This document shows, in pieces, positions 35,297 to 45,270 of a stretch of DNA of 64,000 nucleotides. The position numbers and the translations under genes are program-made. This DNA comes from Trinickia diaoshuihuensis. GTDB taxonomy: Bacteria > Pseudomonadota > Gammaproteobacteria > Burkholderiales > Burkholderiaceae. The notes below the pieces were generated by a model. It was not told the DNA's origin. It did no database searches and worked only from the letters and a program-made list of their open reading frames with translations. Within the stretch, counting starts at the first letter, position 1. Each line of letters opens with the position of its first letter. The stretch is taken from assembly GCF_003390925.1 (NCBI RefSeq), contig NZ_QUBS01000081.1, positions 1-64,000 of the forward strand, written 5' to 3'.

Positions 35297-36229
35297 ATGT
35301 CGACGATCGTGAGCGGCCCGACCGCGCTCGGCGATAACGCAGCACGGCAACTCGCCAATGCCACCAAGACCGTCCCGCAACTTTCCACCATTACGCCGCG
35401 TTGGTTGACGCATCTGCTGCAATGGGTCCCCGTCGAAGCGGGCATCTATCGCCTAAACCAGGTGAAGAATCCCGAAGCCGTGCGCGCCGCCTGCACGGCA
35501 CGCGAAGACGAAGGAACGCTGCCGACAACCTTCGTACCTTACGAAGAAAATCCGCGCGAATACTTTCTCAATGCCGTGAGCACGGTGCTCGACGTGCATA
35601 CGCGCGTGTCCGATCTCTATAGCAGCCCGCACGATCAGATCAAGGAACAGCTTCGCTTGACGATCGAGACGATCAAGGAGTTGCAGGAGAGCCAGCTCAT
35701 CAACAATCCGGACTACGGCTTGCTCGCGAACGTCGATGAAGAACAGCGCGTCTTTCCGCTGACGGGCGCGCCGACGCCCGATGACCTCGACGAATTGCTG
35801 ACGAAAGTCTGGAAGGAGCCGGCGTTCTTTCTCACGCATCCGCTTGCCATCGCCGCATTCGGCCGCGAATGCACGCGTCGCGGCGTGCCGCCGCCGACGG
35901 TCAATCTGTTCGGGTCGCAGTTCCTCACTTGGCGCGGCATTCCGCTGATTCCGTCGGACAAGGTTCCCGTCGCCGACGGCAAGACGAAGATCTTGCTGCT
36001 GCGCGTGGGCGACAAGCGCCAAGGCGTGGTCGGTCTGTATCAGCCGGGTGTCGCGGGCGAGCAAGGCCCGGGGCTGTCGGTGCGCTTCATGGGCATCAAC
36101 AATCAGGCGATCGCGTCGTATCTGATCTCGCTGTATTGCTCGCTCGCGGTTCATTCGCCCGATGCACTCGCGGTGCTCGATGACGTGGAGATCGGCAAGT
36201 ACCATGACTACCCTGACACCTACCGGTAA
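35297..36229 (+). CDS. srpI: Family 2A encapsulin shell protein (SrpI-like)
   Basis: A 310-residue shell protein of the HK97-fold encapsulin family 2A. Landmarks: ITPRWLTHLLQWVPVEAGIYRLN near the N-terminus, then YEENPREYFLNAVSTVLDVHTRVSDLYS; E-loop-like YGLLANVDEEQRVFPLTG; GVPPPTVNLFGSQFLTWRGIPLIPSDKVPV; the axial-domain-like VGLYQPG; and a closing YLISLYCSLAVHSPDALAVLDDVEIG. Family members self-assemble into icosahedral cages of about 25 nm that enclose a cysteine desulfurase; SrpI of Synechococcus is the studied example. The next gene is that desulfurase, starting 26 bases before this gene ends. There is no CAP/cNMP-binding domain, which separates family 2A from 2B. Confidence 0.9.
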   Translation: MSTIVSGPTALGDNAARQLANATKTVPQLSTITPRWLTHLLQWVPVEAGIYRLNQVKNPEAVRAACTAREDEGTLPTTFVPYEENPREYFLNAVSTVLDVHTRVSDLYSSPHDQIKEQLRLTIETIKELQESQLINNPDYGLLANVDEEQRVFPLTGAPTPDDLDELLTKVWKEPAFFLTHPLAIAAFGRECTRRGVPPPTVNLFGSQFLTWRGIPLIPSDKVPVADGKTKILLLRVGDKRQGVVGLYQPGVAGEQGPGLSVRFMGINNQAIASYLISLYCSLAVHSPDALAVLDDVEIGKYHDYPDTYR

Positions 36230-38246
36230 CCTGCGCGCAGGCGACGCAGTGGGCGACGTTCCCTCCGCCACGGTGCCGACCGGGCTTCCCGATGCCGATG
36301 CGATTGCCCGCCTTGCCAATGCATTTTTCTCGACGCTGCCGGGCAACGTCGCGCCGGAGCAAGGTACCTCGGCCATAGGTGGCCTGCCGTCCGCATGGCC
36401 GGCCGCCGTGCCGGTCCTGTCGACGGTCACCAATCCGGCGCCGGCCGGGTCGCCGCTTGCCGGTCCCGGTGGTACCGGCACCGGCGTGCCGGGAGCCTCG
36501 CTGCCCGCGGGGCGCGTGCCGGGCGCCAATCTCTTGCCGTCCGCGCCCACGCATGTGCTTGCGCTCGGCAACCGCGCACCGGCTTTGACGCCGCACGCCG
36601 CCGCGCAAACGGGCGTGCCCGATAACGTCGCCACCATTGCGCCCGCGCTCGAGCCGCGCGTGGGCGGTGCCGCGCTCGGCGTCCCGCCGCAGACGCGTTC
36701 GCCGGCCGTTGCGACTGAAGGCCCCGCGGCGGCATCGGCTGCGTCGGATTCGGCCGCGCCAAGTGCGCCTTATTACTTCATCGGTGCCCCCGAACATGGC
36801 TGGCAGCGCCCCGCGCAGGACATCGTCGTGCCGTCGGGCGCGCTCGCGCCGCAATCGTTCGGGTTGCCCGCCGAAGACGATTTGCGTTCGCTGTTGTCTA
36901 TCCACCGCTTCAAACCGGGTGTCGAGCCGCATCGTCAAGCGCCCGCCAACGTGCCGTACTTTCTCGACGGCGAGCACGCCGCGCTTCGCTCGCATGGCGC
37001 GGGCTCGGCCGTTCCGGCTGCGCACCCGCCGTTCGACGTCAACGCGATTCGCCGCGATTTCCCGATCCTGCGGGAACGCGTCAACGGAAAGCAGTTGGTC
37101 TGGTTCGACAATGCCGCGACGACGCAGAAACCGCAGGCGGTCATCGATCGCCTCGCGTATTTCTACGCGCACGAGAATTCGAACATCCATCGCGCCGCGC
37201 ATGCGCTGGCGGGTCGCGCGACCGATGCCTACGAGAATGCCCGCGCCATCGCGCAGCGCTTCATCGGCGCGGGATCGCCCGATGAGATCGTGTTCGTGCG
37301 CGGCACGACCGAGGCCATCAATCTGATCGCGAAGACGTGGGGCGTGTGCAATGTGGGCGAAGGCGACGAGATCGTCGTATCGCACCTGGAACATCACGCG
37401 AACATCGTGCCGTGGCAACAATTGGCCGCGCAAACGGGCGCGATACTGCGCGTAATACCGGTCGACGACTCGGGCCAAGTACTCCTCGACGAGTACCGCA
37501 AGCTGCTTTCGAGCCGCACGAAAATCGTGGCCGTCACGCAGGTATCGAATGCGCTTGGGACCGTGGTGCCGGTGCGGGAGATCGTCGAACTCGCGCATCG
37601 AGCGGGCGCGAAGGCCCTCGTGGACGGCGCACAGTCGGTCTCGCATATGCGCGTCGACGTGCAGGCGCTCGATGCGGACTTTTTCGTGTTCTCCGGCCAC
37701 AAGATTTTCGGGCCGACCGGTATCGGCGTGGTCTACGGCAAGCGGGCCGTACTCGACGATATGCCGCCCTGGCAGGGCGGCGGCAATATGATCGCGGACG
37801 TGACTTTCGAGCGTACGGTGTTTCAGCCGCCGCCCAATCGTTTCGAGGCGGGTACCGGCAATATCGCGGACGCGGTTGGACTGGGGGCCGCGCTGGAGTA
37901 TGTCGAGCGGATCGGCATCGAGAACATCGGGCGCTACGAACACGACCTGCTCGAGTACGCGACGAGCCGCCTCGCTCCGGTGCCGGGCGTGCGGCTGGTG
38001 GGTACGGCGCGGGACAAGGCGAGCGTGCTGTCGTTCGTGCTCAAGGGCTATGAAACGGAGGAGGTCGGACGGGCGCTGAACGAAGAGGGCATCGCGGTGC
38101 GCTCGGGCCATCATTGCGCTCAGCCGATTCTGCGTCGTTTCGGGCTAGAAGCGACCGTGCGTCCATCGCTCGCGTTTTACAACACGTGCGACGAGGTCGA
38201 TGCGATGGTGTCGGTCATCCGGCATCTGTCCGCACGTAGGGCCTGA
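36204..38246 (+). CDS. Encapsulated SufS-like cysteine desulfurase with disordered N-terminal cargo domain
   Basis: A 680-residue protein. Residues 276-680 are a complete group II cysteine desulfurase: PFDVNAIRRDFPIL, TTEAINLIAKTWG, HLEHHANIVPWQ, the PLP Lys K500 in FSGHKIFGPTG, and the persulfide Cys C638 in RSGHHCAQP. The first 275 residues are rich in Ala, Pro and Gly and predicted disordered, but hold conserved-looking segments: DAIARLANAFFSTLPG (about 30-45), SAPYYFIGAPEHGW, GLPAEDDLRSLLSIHRF and VPYFLDGEHA. Such extensions target cargo into family 2A encapsulins. The ATG at 36204 overlaps the shell gene by 26 bases. It releases sulfur from cysteine as persulfide plus alanine. Confidence 0.9.
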   Translation: MTTLTPTGNLRAGDAVGDVPSATVPTGLPDADAIARLANAFFSTLPGNVAPEQGTSAIGGLPSAWPAAVPVLSTVTNPAPAGSPLAGPGGTGTGVPGASLPAGRVPGANLLPSAPTHVLALGNRAPALTPHAAAQTGVPDNVATIAPALEPRVGGAALGVPPQTRSPAVATEGPAAASAASDSAAPSAPYYFIGAPEHGWQRPAQDIVVPSGALAPQSFGLPAEDDLRSLLSIHRFKPGVEPHRQAPANVPYFLDGEHAALRSHGAGSAVPAAHPPFDVNAIRRDFPILRERVNGKQLVWFDNAATTQKPQAVIDRLAYFYAHENSNIHRAAHALAGRATDAYENARAIAQRFIGAGSPDEIVFVRGTTEAINLIAKTWGVCNVGEGDEIVVSHLEHHANIVPWQQLAAQTGAILRVIPVDDSGQVLLDEYRKLLSSRTKIVAVTQVSNALGTVVPVREIVELAHRAGAKALVDGAQSVSHMRVDVQALDADFFVFSGHKIFGPTGIGVVYGKRAVLDDMPPWQGGGNMIADVTFERTVFQPPPNRFEAGTGNIADAVGLGAALEYVERIGIENIGRYEHDLLEYATSRLAPVPGVRLVGTARDKASVLSFVLKGYETEEVGRALNEEGIAVRSGHHCAQPILRRFGLEATVRPSLAFYNTCDEVDAMVSVIRHLSARRA

Positions 38247-38271
38247 GCCGCGCGCTCGGGCCGTCTTTGAA

Positions 38272-38304
38272 GGGGGGAGGTCGTCGATTCGATGACCTCC
38301 CCCC
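38272..38304 (+). terminator. Strong hairpin after the encapsulin operon
   Basis: GGGGGGAGGTC (38272-38282) pairs without mismatch to GACCTCCCCCC (38294-38304). The loop side can extend through a G-T pair and TCG/CGA to a 3-base loop, giving about 15 pairs. It lies 25 bases after the desulfurase stop and separates the encapsulin operon from the sulfonate transporter. A T-run is absent. Confidence 0.7.
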
Positions 38305-38503
38305 GTCTCTACGTTCGATTGCGCGTTCGTCGCCCCAATACGCGTTGCGAACCCCAATCCGTCTACCGTCATTTCCTTCGCTCGAAACATCAGTTCGCCG
38401 ATGCCGATACGGCCGTTAGCATCGTTCGTCTGATGCGCAATTCCGTCCGATCGGGCGGCACACGTCGCTTACTCCAGAGAACCGACCAAACCGGGGAACC
38501 ATC

Positions 38504-39535
38504 ATGAAGCAACCGAAGCGCGCCGCTTTCGCGCGCGCACGGGCGGCCGTTGCCGCGTTTATCGCCATCGTCTTCACGATGACGCTCGGGGCGATCGCGT
38601 CGAGCGTCGCTCATGCCGCGGACGCCGTCCCGGCGGAGCTGAAGCTCGACTACGCGTATTACTCGCCGGAAAGCCTCGTGATCCGCCATTACGGCTGGAT
38701 CGAGCAAGCGTTTGCGCCGGATCATACGAAGGTCACGTGGGTGCTCAGCCTCGGGAGTAACCGAGCGCTCGAATACTTGAACAGCGGAGCGATCCAAATC
38801 GGTTCGAGCGCGGGACTCGCCGCGGTGCTTGCCAAAGCGAACGGAAATCCCATCCGTACCGTTTACATTTTCTCGAGACCGGAGTGGACGGCGCTCGTCG
38901 TGCGCAAGGACTCGACCATTCAGTCGCTCGCGCAGCTCAAGGGAAAGAAGATCGCCGCGACGAAGGGCACCGACCCGCATCTGTTCACGTTACGTGCGTT
39001 ACACACGGCGGGCCTGTCCGCCGACGACGTGGAGATCGTCAATCTCCAACATCCCGATGGACGCACGGCGCTCGTCAACGGGCAGGTGGACGCATGGGCC
39101 GGGCTCGACCCGCATATGGCCGCGGCGCAAGTGGATAACGGCGCGCGCCTCCTGTATCGGAACGTGGACTTCAATACGTGGGGCTTTCTAAACGCGCGCG
39201 AAGACTTCATCCAGCAGTACCCGGGCGCGCTTGCTCGCGTGCTGAAGGTCTATGAGAAGGCACGGCTTTGGATCGCCGCGCATCCGGACGAGACCGCGCA
39301 AATCATCGCGAGCGAATCGAAGATTTCGCTGGCGGTCGCCAAGCTGCAATTGAGCCGCAACGATTTCAGTCAGCCGCAGCCTGGACCGAAGCAAATTGCC
39401 GCGCTGAAGGCCGCGGCGCCTATTCTCACGCAGGAACAGTTGGTGAAGCCGGGCACGAACGCGGAGCAGGTCATCGATGCGCTGATCGACGTCGGGCCCG
39501 CTCAGGCAGTGATCGCGTCGACGGGTACGCCGTAA
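38504..39535 (+). CDS. Aliphatic-sulfonate-type ABC transporter substrate-binding protein (SsuA-like)
   Basis: A 343-residue periplasmic protein of the SsuA/TauA/NMT1 type. The signal peptide is long (core AVAAFIAIVFTMTLGAIASSV, cleavage near AHA-A at residues 38-40). The mature part shows LKLDYAYYSPESLVIRHYGWIE, VTWVLSLGSNRALEYLNSGAIQIG, PEWTALVVRKDSTIQSLAQLKGKKIA and WAGLDPHMAAAQ. It delivers sulfonates or related sulfur compounds to SsuC/SsuB. It begins a new transcript after the terminator hairpin. Confidence 0.8.
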   Translation: MKQPKRAAFARARAAVAAFIAIVFTMTLGAIASSVAHAADAVPAELKLDYAYYSPESLVIRHYGWIEQAFAPDHTKVTWVLSLGSNRALEYLNSGAIQIGSSAGLAAVLAKANGNPIRTVYIFSRPEWTALVVRKDSTIQSLAQLKGKKIAATKGTDPHLFTLRALHTAGLSADDVEIVNLQHPDGRTALVNGQVDAWAGLDPHMAAAQVDNGARLLYRNVDFNTWGFLNAREDFIQQYPGALARVLKVYEKARLWIAAHPDETAQIIASESKISLAVAKLQLSRNDFSQPQPGPKQIAALKAAAPILTQEQLVKPGTNAEQVIDALIDVGPAQAVIASTGTP

Positions 39536-39546
39536 AGGATCGAACG

Positions 39547-40392
39547 ATGGCGATGGATGATGCGCTCGCGCCGCGCAGCAGGAGCGCATCGAGCTTAGGG
39601 CCGGCCGAGGGTGCCGCACCCACCGCGCGGCTCTGGCATTGGGCCGGTTTTGCGCTGCCTGTGGTGTTTCTGGGCGCGATCGAACTGCTGGTTCGTCTCG
39701 GGGTTTTGCCCGCTAACTTAGTGCCTGCGCCCTCGATGATCGCCGGCACGCTGACGCACATGGGCGGAGAGCATCTCGCGCGCCATATCGGCGCCAGTAC
39801 GCTGCGTGTGTTGGCGGGCTTCGGTATCGGCACGGTGCTCGCGGTGCTCGTCGGCGCCGCGATGGGATTGAGCCGCAAGCTCGAAGCACTCCTCGATCCG
39901 TCGTTTCAAGCGCTGCGCGCGATTCCGTCGCTCGCCTGGGTCCCCGTGTTGCTGCTTTGGATGGGCATCGACGAAGCGCCGAAGATCGCGCTCGTGGCGA
40001 TCGGCGCATTCTTCCCCGTTCACCTGGCGGTGGTGGCGGGCATTCGTAACGTCGAGCGCAAGCTCGTGGAACTCGGGTCGGTTTACCGCTTGAGTCCCTC
40101 GCGCATGCTGGTGCGCATCCTGTTGCCGGCGGCACTTCCGCAAATCTTCACGGGACTGCGCACGGGCCTGAGCCTGGCATGGATGTTCGTGGTTGCCGCG
40201 GAGCTGATCGCGGCCACGCGCGGCCTTGGTTATCTGTTGAGCGACGGGCGCGAAACCGGGCGGCCCGATATCGTGTTCGGTGCGATCCTTCTGCTCGCGC
40301 TAATGGGCAAACTGACCGACGGTGTGATGAAAGCACTTGAAGCACGCGTTCTCGCCTGGCGCGACACGGATACCGGGGAGGGAAGACGATGA
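39547..40392 (+). CDS. ssuC: Sulfonate-type ABC transporter permease (SsuC-like)
   Basis: A 281-residue permease with six membrane segments. PAPSMIAGTLTHM follows the first, GAAMGLSRKLEALLDPSFQALRAIPSLAWVPVLLLWMG is the SsuC hallmark, the EAA loop is ELGSVYRLSPSRMLVRILLPAALPQIFTGLRTGL, and the end is VMKALEARVLAWR. The ATG at 39547 has AAGGA upstream. It ends by four-base overlap with the ATPase gene. Confidence 0.85.
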   Translation: MAMDDALAPRSRSASSLGPAEGAAPTARLWHWAGFALPVVFLGAIELLVRLGVLPANLVPAPSMIAGTLTHMGGEHLARHIGASTLRVLAGFGIGTVLAVLVGAAMGLSRKLEALLDPSFQALRAIPSLAWVPVLLLWMGIDEAPKIALVAIGAFFPVHLAVVAGIRNVERKLVELGSVYRLSPSRMLVRILLPAALPQIFTGLRTGLSLAWMFVVAAELIAATRGLGYLLSDGRETGRPDIVFGAILLLALMGKLTDGVMKALEARVLAWRDTDTGEGRR

Positions 40393-41165
40393 GCGATCCG
40401 TTGCTCGATGTACAGGTACGGCTCAAGCGGTACGGCGGTCGCGTAGTGCTGAAGGGCGCGCGGCTCGTCGTGCACCCCGGCGAGATCGTGAGCTTGCTCG
40501 GTCCGAGCGGTTGCGGCAAGAGCACGCTGCTGCGTATCGCGGCAGGGCTCGATCGCGACTTCGACGGTTCGGTCGGGCTGTGCGGCCTGCCCCTGGACGG
40601 TCCCTCGCCGGAACTTGGCGTGGTTTTTCAAGAACCGCGTCTGTTGCCATGGCTCGACGTGGCGGGCAACGTTCGTTTCCCGCTGCGCGCTCACCGGGAA
40701 GCCGACGAGCGCGTCGCGGCGCTGCTGGCCGAAGTCGGCTTACCCGGTATGCAAGGACGCTGGCCGAAGGAACTGTCGGGCGGTATGGCGCAACGCGTCG
40801 CCATCGCACGCGGGCTGTTTTCACGTCCGAGCGTGCTGCTGCTCGACGAACCGTTCAGCGCTGTCGATGCCATCACGCGAATGCGTCTGCAGGATCTTCT
40901 GTTGCAGATCACCCGCGCGCATGAGATGGCGGCCCTCGTGGTGACGCACGACGTGGACGAAGCGCTGCTGCTCTCTGATCGCGTGCTCGTGATGCAAACG
41001 GGGCGAAACGGCGCGGGCGGCGGTATCGTGCACGAGTTGCGGGTGGATGCGCCGTATCCGCGCAGCCGCCAAGCGCGAAGCGACGGTGCGTTGCGGTCCG
41101 CCTTGCTCGATCGCCTTGCCGCCTCGTTCGAGCAATCCCTCGAAATCGCTGCGGAACGGGTTTAA
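40389..41165 (+). CDS. ssuB: Sulfonate-type ABC transporter ATPase (SsuB-like)
   Basis: A 258-residue ATPase: Walker A GPSGCGKST at residues 38-46, the SsuB/TauB Q-loop region VVFQEPRLLPWLDVAGNV, signature LSGGMAQRVAIARGL, Walker B LLLDEPFSAVDAITR and switch VTHDVDEALLLSDRV. It powers the SsuA-SsuC pair. No SsuD monooxygenase or SsuE flavin reductase gene follows, so the desulfonating enzyme must lie elsewhere or the substrate is different. Confidence 0.85.
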   Translation: MSDPLLDVQVRLKRYGGRVVLKGARLVVHPGEIVSLLGPSGCGKSTLLRIAAGLDRDFDGSVGLCGLPLDGPSPELGVVFQEPRLLPWLDVAGNVRFPLRAHREADERVAALLAEVGLPGMQGRWPKELSGGMAQRVAIARGLFSRPSVLLLDEPFSAVDAITRMRLQDLLLQITRAHEMAALVVTHDVDEALLLSDRVLVMQTGRNGAGGGIVHELRVDAPYPRSRQARSDGALRSALLDRLAASFEQSLEIAAERV

Positions 41166-41214
41166 GGCATCGACACGAGCGGCGAGCGCGGGGTGCCTAC
41201 GGCACGACTGCCGC

Positions 41215-41236
41215 GCCGGCGCCAGTGGGCGCCGGC
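41215..41236. terminator. Hairpin between convergent ssuB and groEL
   Basis: GCCGGCGCC (41215-41223) pairs perfectly with GGCGCCGGC (41228-41236) around a 4-base loop AGTG. It is positioned between two converging transcripts and can act on both. No T-run is present on the plus strand. Confidence 0.6.
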
Positions 41237-41254
41237 ACATTAGCCGTGGAGGGG

Positions 41255-43199
<1,945 letters not shown>

Positions 43200-43260
43200 T
43201 TGCTGTTTCCTTCTGAACGATTGAGAGAGCACGGGGTCTCTGCGCTTGCTGCCGTTTCGA

Positions 43261-43287
43261 TCGGCACTCGCTTGCGGCGAGTGCTGC
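43261..43287 (-). promoter_or_regulatory. CIRCE operator (HrcA-binding site) of groESL
   Basis: TCGGCACTC-N9-GAGTGCTGC reads as the CIRCE inverted repeat (consensus TTAGCACTC-N9-GAGTGCTAA). The GCACTC/GAGTGC core and the exact 9-base spacer are kept; the outer positions differ. It sits 62-88 bases before the groES start and just downstream of the predicted transcription start, the classical repressor position. HrcA would release it on heat shock. Confidence 0.85.
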
Positions 43288-43297
43288 CCGGAAGCCG

Positions 43298-43327
43298 AGT
43301 ATAGAAACGGCGCGCAAACGGCTCCAA
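43298..43327 (-). promoter_or_regulatory. groESL sigma70-type promoter
   Basis: On the minus strand TTGGAG (43322-43327) and TATACT (43298-43303) are spaced by 18 bases. Transcription would begin near 43291, a few bases before the CIRCE element, a placement expected for an HrcA-controlled vegetative promoter. Confidence 0.6.
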
Positions 43328-43448
43328 TAACCGATTGGCAGAAGGTTTGCCGGACGCGCGGGATTTGCAATGCACGTTTTGCGCTAAAGGCGCGAGCGCG
43401 GCGCGGTAGGCGGCCGTCGCCGCGCCGCTACGACACGCGATCGTCGAG

Positions 43449-44189
43449 TCAACACATGCCGCCGTTCGCCCGCACGATCTGGCCATTGATCCAGCCGCCT
43501 TGCTCGCCGGCCAGGAAGGCGACCACGTTGGCGATGTCGTCGGTCTGGCCCAGCCGCTCCAGCGGATTCATGTGCGCCATCCGATCGATGAGTTCGGGAC
43601 TCTTGCCGGCGAGAAACAATTCGGTGGCCACGGGCCCGGGCGCGACGGCATTGACGGTGATTTTGCGTCCGCGAAGCTCTTGTGCGAGAACCTGCGTCAA
43701 TCCCTCGACGGCGCACTTCGTGGCGATATACACCGCATAGGTCGGCAAACGTACGCCGGTCACGCTCGTCGTCAGGTTGATGATGCGGCCGCCGTCGCGC
43801 ACACGGCGGGCGGCTTCGCGCGAGACATTGAAGGCCCCCTTGAAATTGATGGCCACCGATCGATCGAACGTGGCATCGTCGAAATCGACGATCTTTGCCT
43901 GCCGCATCACGCCGGCGCTGTTGACGACCACGTCGATGGCGCCGAAAGTTTTCTGTGCCGCGTCGAACATGGCGATCGTGGCGGCCGGATCGGCGATATC
44001 GGCTTTGAAGAGCAGCGCCTGGCCGCCCGCCTCGCGAATCTTGGCGACGACTTCTTCCGCGGGAGCGGAACCGCTCGCATAGTTGACGACGACCTTAAAG
44101 CCATCTCGTGCGAGACGAGTCGCGATATCGGCGCCAATGCCGCGCGACGAACCGGTGACGATGGCAACTTTGTCGGACGATGAGGACAT
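43449..44189 (-). CDS. SDR-family oxidoreductase (FabG-like)
   Basis: A 246-residue classical SDR. TGSSRGIG is near residues 12-19, NSAGV follows, the active site reads S...Y-x-x-x-K with YIATKCAVEG near residue 155, and it ends WINGQIVRANGGMC like 3-oxoacyl reductase relatives. NY in the loop after the second strand suggests NADPH. The ATG at 44187-44189 has AGGAG upstream. It is downstream of another SDR on the same strand, 113 bases apart. Substrate unknown. Confidence 0.9.
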   Translation of the reverse strand: MSSSSDKVAIVTGSSRGIGADIATRLARDGFKVVVNYASGSAPAEEVVAKIREAGGQALLFKADIADPAATIAMFDAAQKTFGAIDVVVNSAGVMRQAKIVDFDDATFDRSVAINFKGAFNVSREAARRVRDGGRIINLTTSVTGVRLPTYAVYIATKCAVEGLTQVLAQELRGRKITVNAVAPGPVATELFLAGKSPELIDRMAHMNPLERLGQTDDIANVVAFLAGEQGGWINGQIVRANGGMC

Positions 44190-44302
44190 ACTAGACTCCT
44201 TGAGGTGAAAGCCGGATAGTGGTCGGCACTGCGAGATCGAAGGACCGAACCCGGGCACTTGGATCGAAATGGGGGATGGAAACGGTGTGGCGGCGCGCTC
44301 GC

Positions 44303-45208
44303 TTATGCGCCGTTGTGGACGCGTGGCGTCAGCAGCTCTGATAGCCCCACCCGGTGCAGCATTTCGGCGCGCAGACGATCGAGAACCGTGAAGCCGACAT
44401 TGGCGCCGTCTTCGGTCGGATCGACGTGCACGCGGAACGGACGCTTGCCGAACGGCGCATCGACGACTTTGACGATGGCGTCGGCAACGAGGCCCGCATC
44501 GGCTTCGGGCGGCACGATGGCGGCGAAGGCTTCTTGAACTTGCTTGCCGAAGCCGGCATAGGGCCCTGACTCGTACTCGTCCGCGCGCGTCTGATCGGCG
44601 GGGAGCGCGGCGTGCGCGAAGTGATTGGTGCCACGCGTGAATGCGCCCGGCACGATGATCGACGTTTCGATACCCCAACGCGAGAGTTCGCGCGCATAGA
44701 GCACGGCGATCGCATCCATGGCGGCCTTGGCGCCGAAGTAGGGCGCGAGGTAGGGCGGCGTTCCGCCGGCCACGCTGCTGCTCGATACCCATACGACGAG
44801 CCCTTGCCGCTGCTTGCGCAGATGGGGAAGCACCGCGCGATTGACCCGCTGCGTGCTGACCACGTTGACGTCGTAAAGCTGCGCATACTGTTCCGGCGTG
44901 AACGCTTCGGCCGGGCCGTACGCCATATGGCCTGCGTTGTGAATCAGCACGTCGATGCGTCCGGCATCGGCGATGACCTTGGCGACCGCCTCGTCCACCG
45001 ACGTGTCCGACGATACATCCATTTCAATCGGGCGGAGGTCCAGGTGGGCTTGGCGAGCCTGTGAGGACATGGCCTCGACGACCGATGCGTTGCGGCCGTG
45101 CGTATCGCGCATCGACGCATAGACGGTGTATCCGGCTTTCGCCAGCGCTTCGGCGCTGAGCCGGCCGAAGCCGCTGGATGCGCCGGTGATGAGAACGACT
45201 TGGCTCAT
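44303..45208 (-). CDS. SDR-family oxidoreductase
   Basis: A 301-residue SDR: TGASSGFG is near residues 8-15, HNAGHM is the NNAG variant, VSSSSVAGG and YFGAKAAMD carry the Ser/Tyr/Lys triad. It is longer than typical and has a C-terminal extension beyond PYAGFGKQVQEAF. Its motif GFG instead of GIG and the extended tail match the SDRs annotated as retinol-dehydrogenase-like or short-chain reductases of Burkholderia. The ATG at 45206-45208 has AAGGAG upstream. It precedes the other SDR on the same strand. Confidence 0.85.
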   Translation of the reverse strand: MSQVVLITGASSGFGRLSAEALAKAGYTVYASMRDTHGRNASVVEAMSSQARQAHLDLRPIEMDVSSDTSVDEAVAKVIADAGRIDVLIHNAGHMAYGPAEAFTPEQYAQLYDVNVVSTQRVNRAVLPHLRKQRQGLVVWVSSSSVAGGTPPYLAPYFGAKAAMDAIAVLYARELSRWGIETSIIVPGAFTRGTNHFAHAALPADQTRADEYESGPYAGFGKQVQEAFAAIVPPEADAGLVADAIVKVVDAPFGKRPFRVHVDPTEDGANVGFTVLDRLRAEMLHRVGLSELLTPRVHNGA

Positions 45209-45270
45209 GATCGAATCTCCTTGAGCGGTTGGATGAAGTGACGCGCGAGTGCGCGCGATAACGGTCGAAG

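Noticed and set aside
36096-38114. Minus-strand frame of 672 codons opposite the desulfurase
   Set aside because: Arg-rich shadow of a high-G+C gene; the plus strand encodes a complete cysteine desulfurase with active-site residues.
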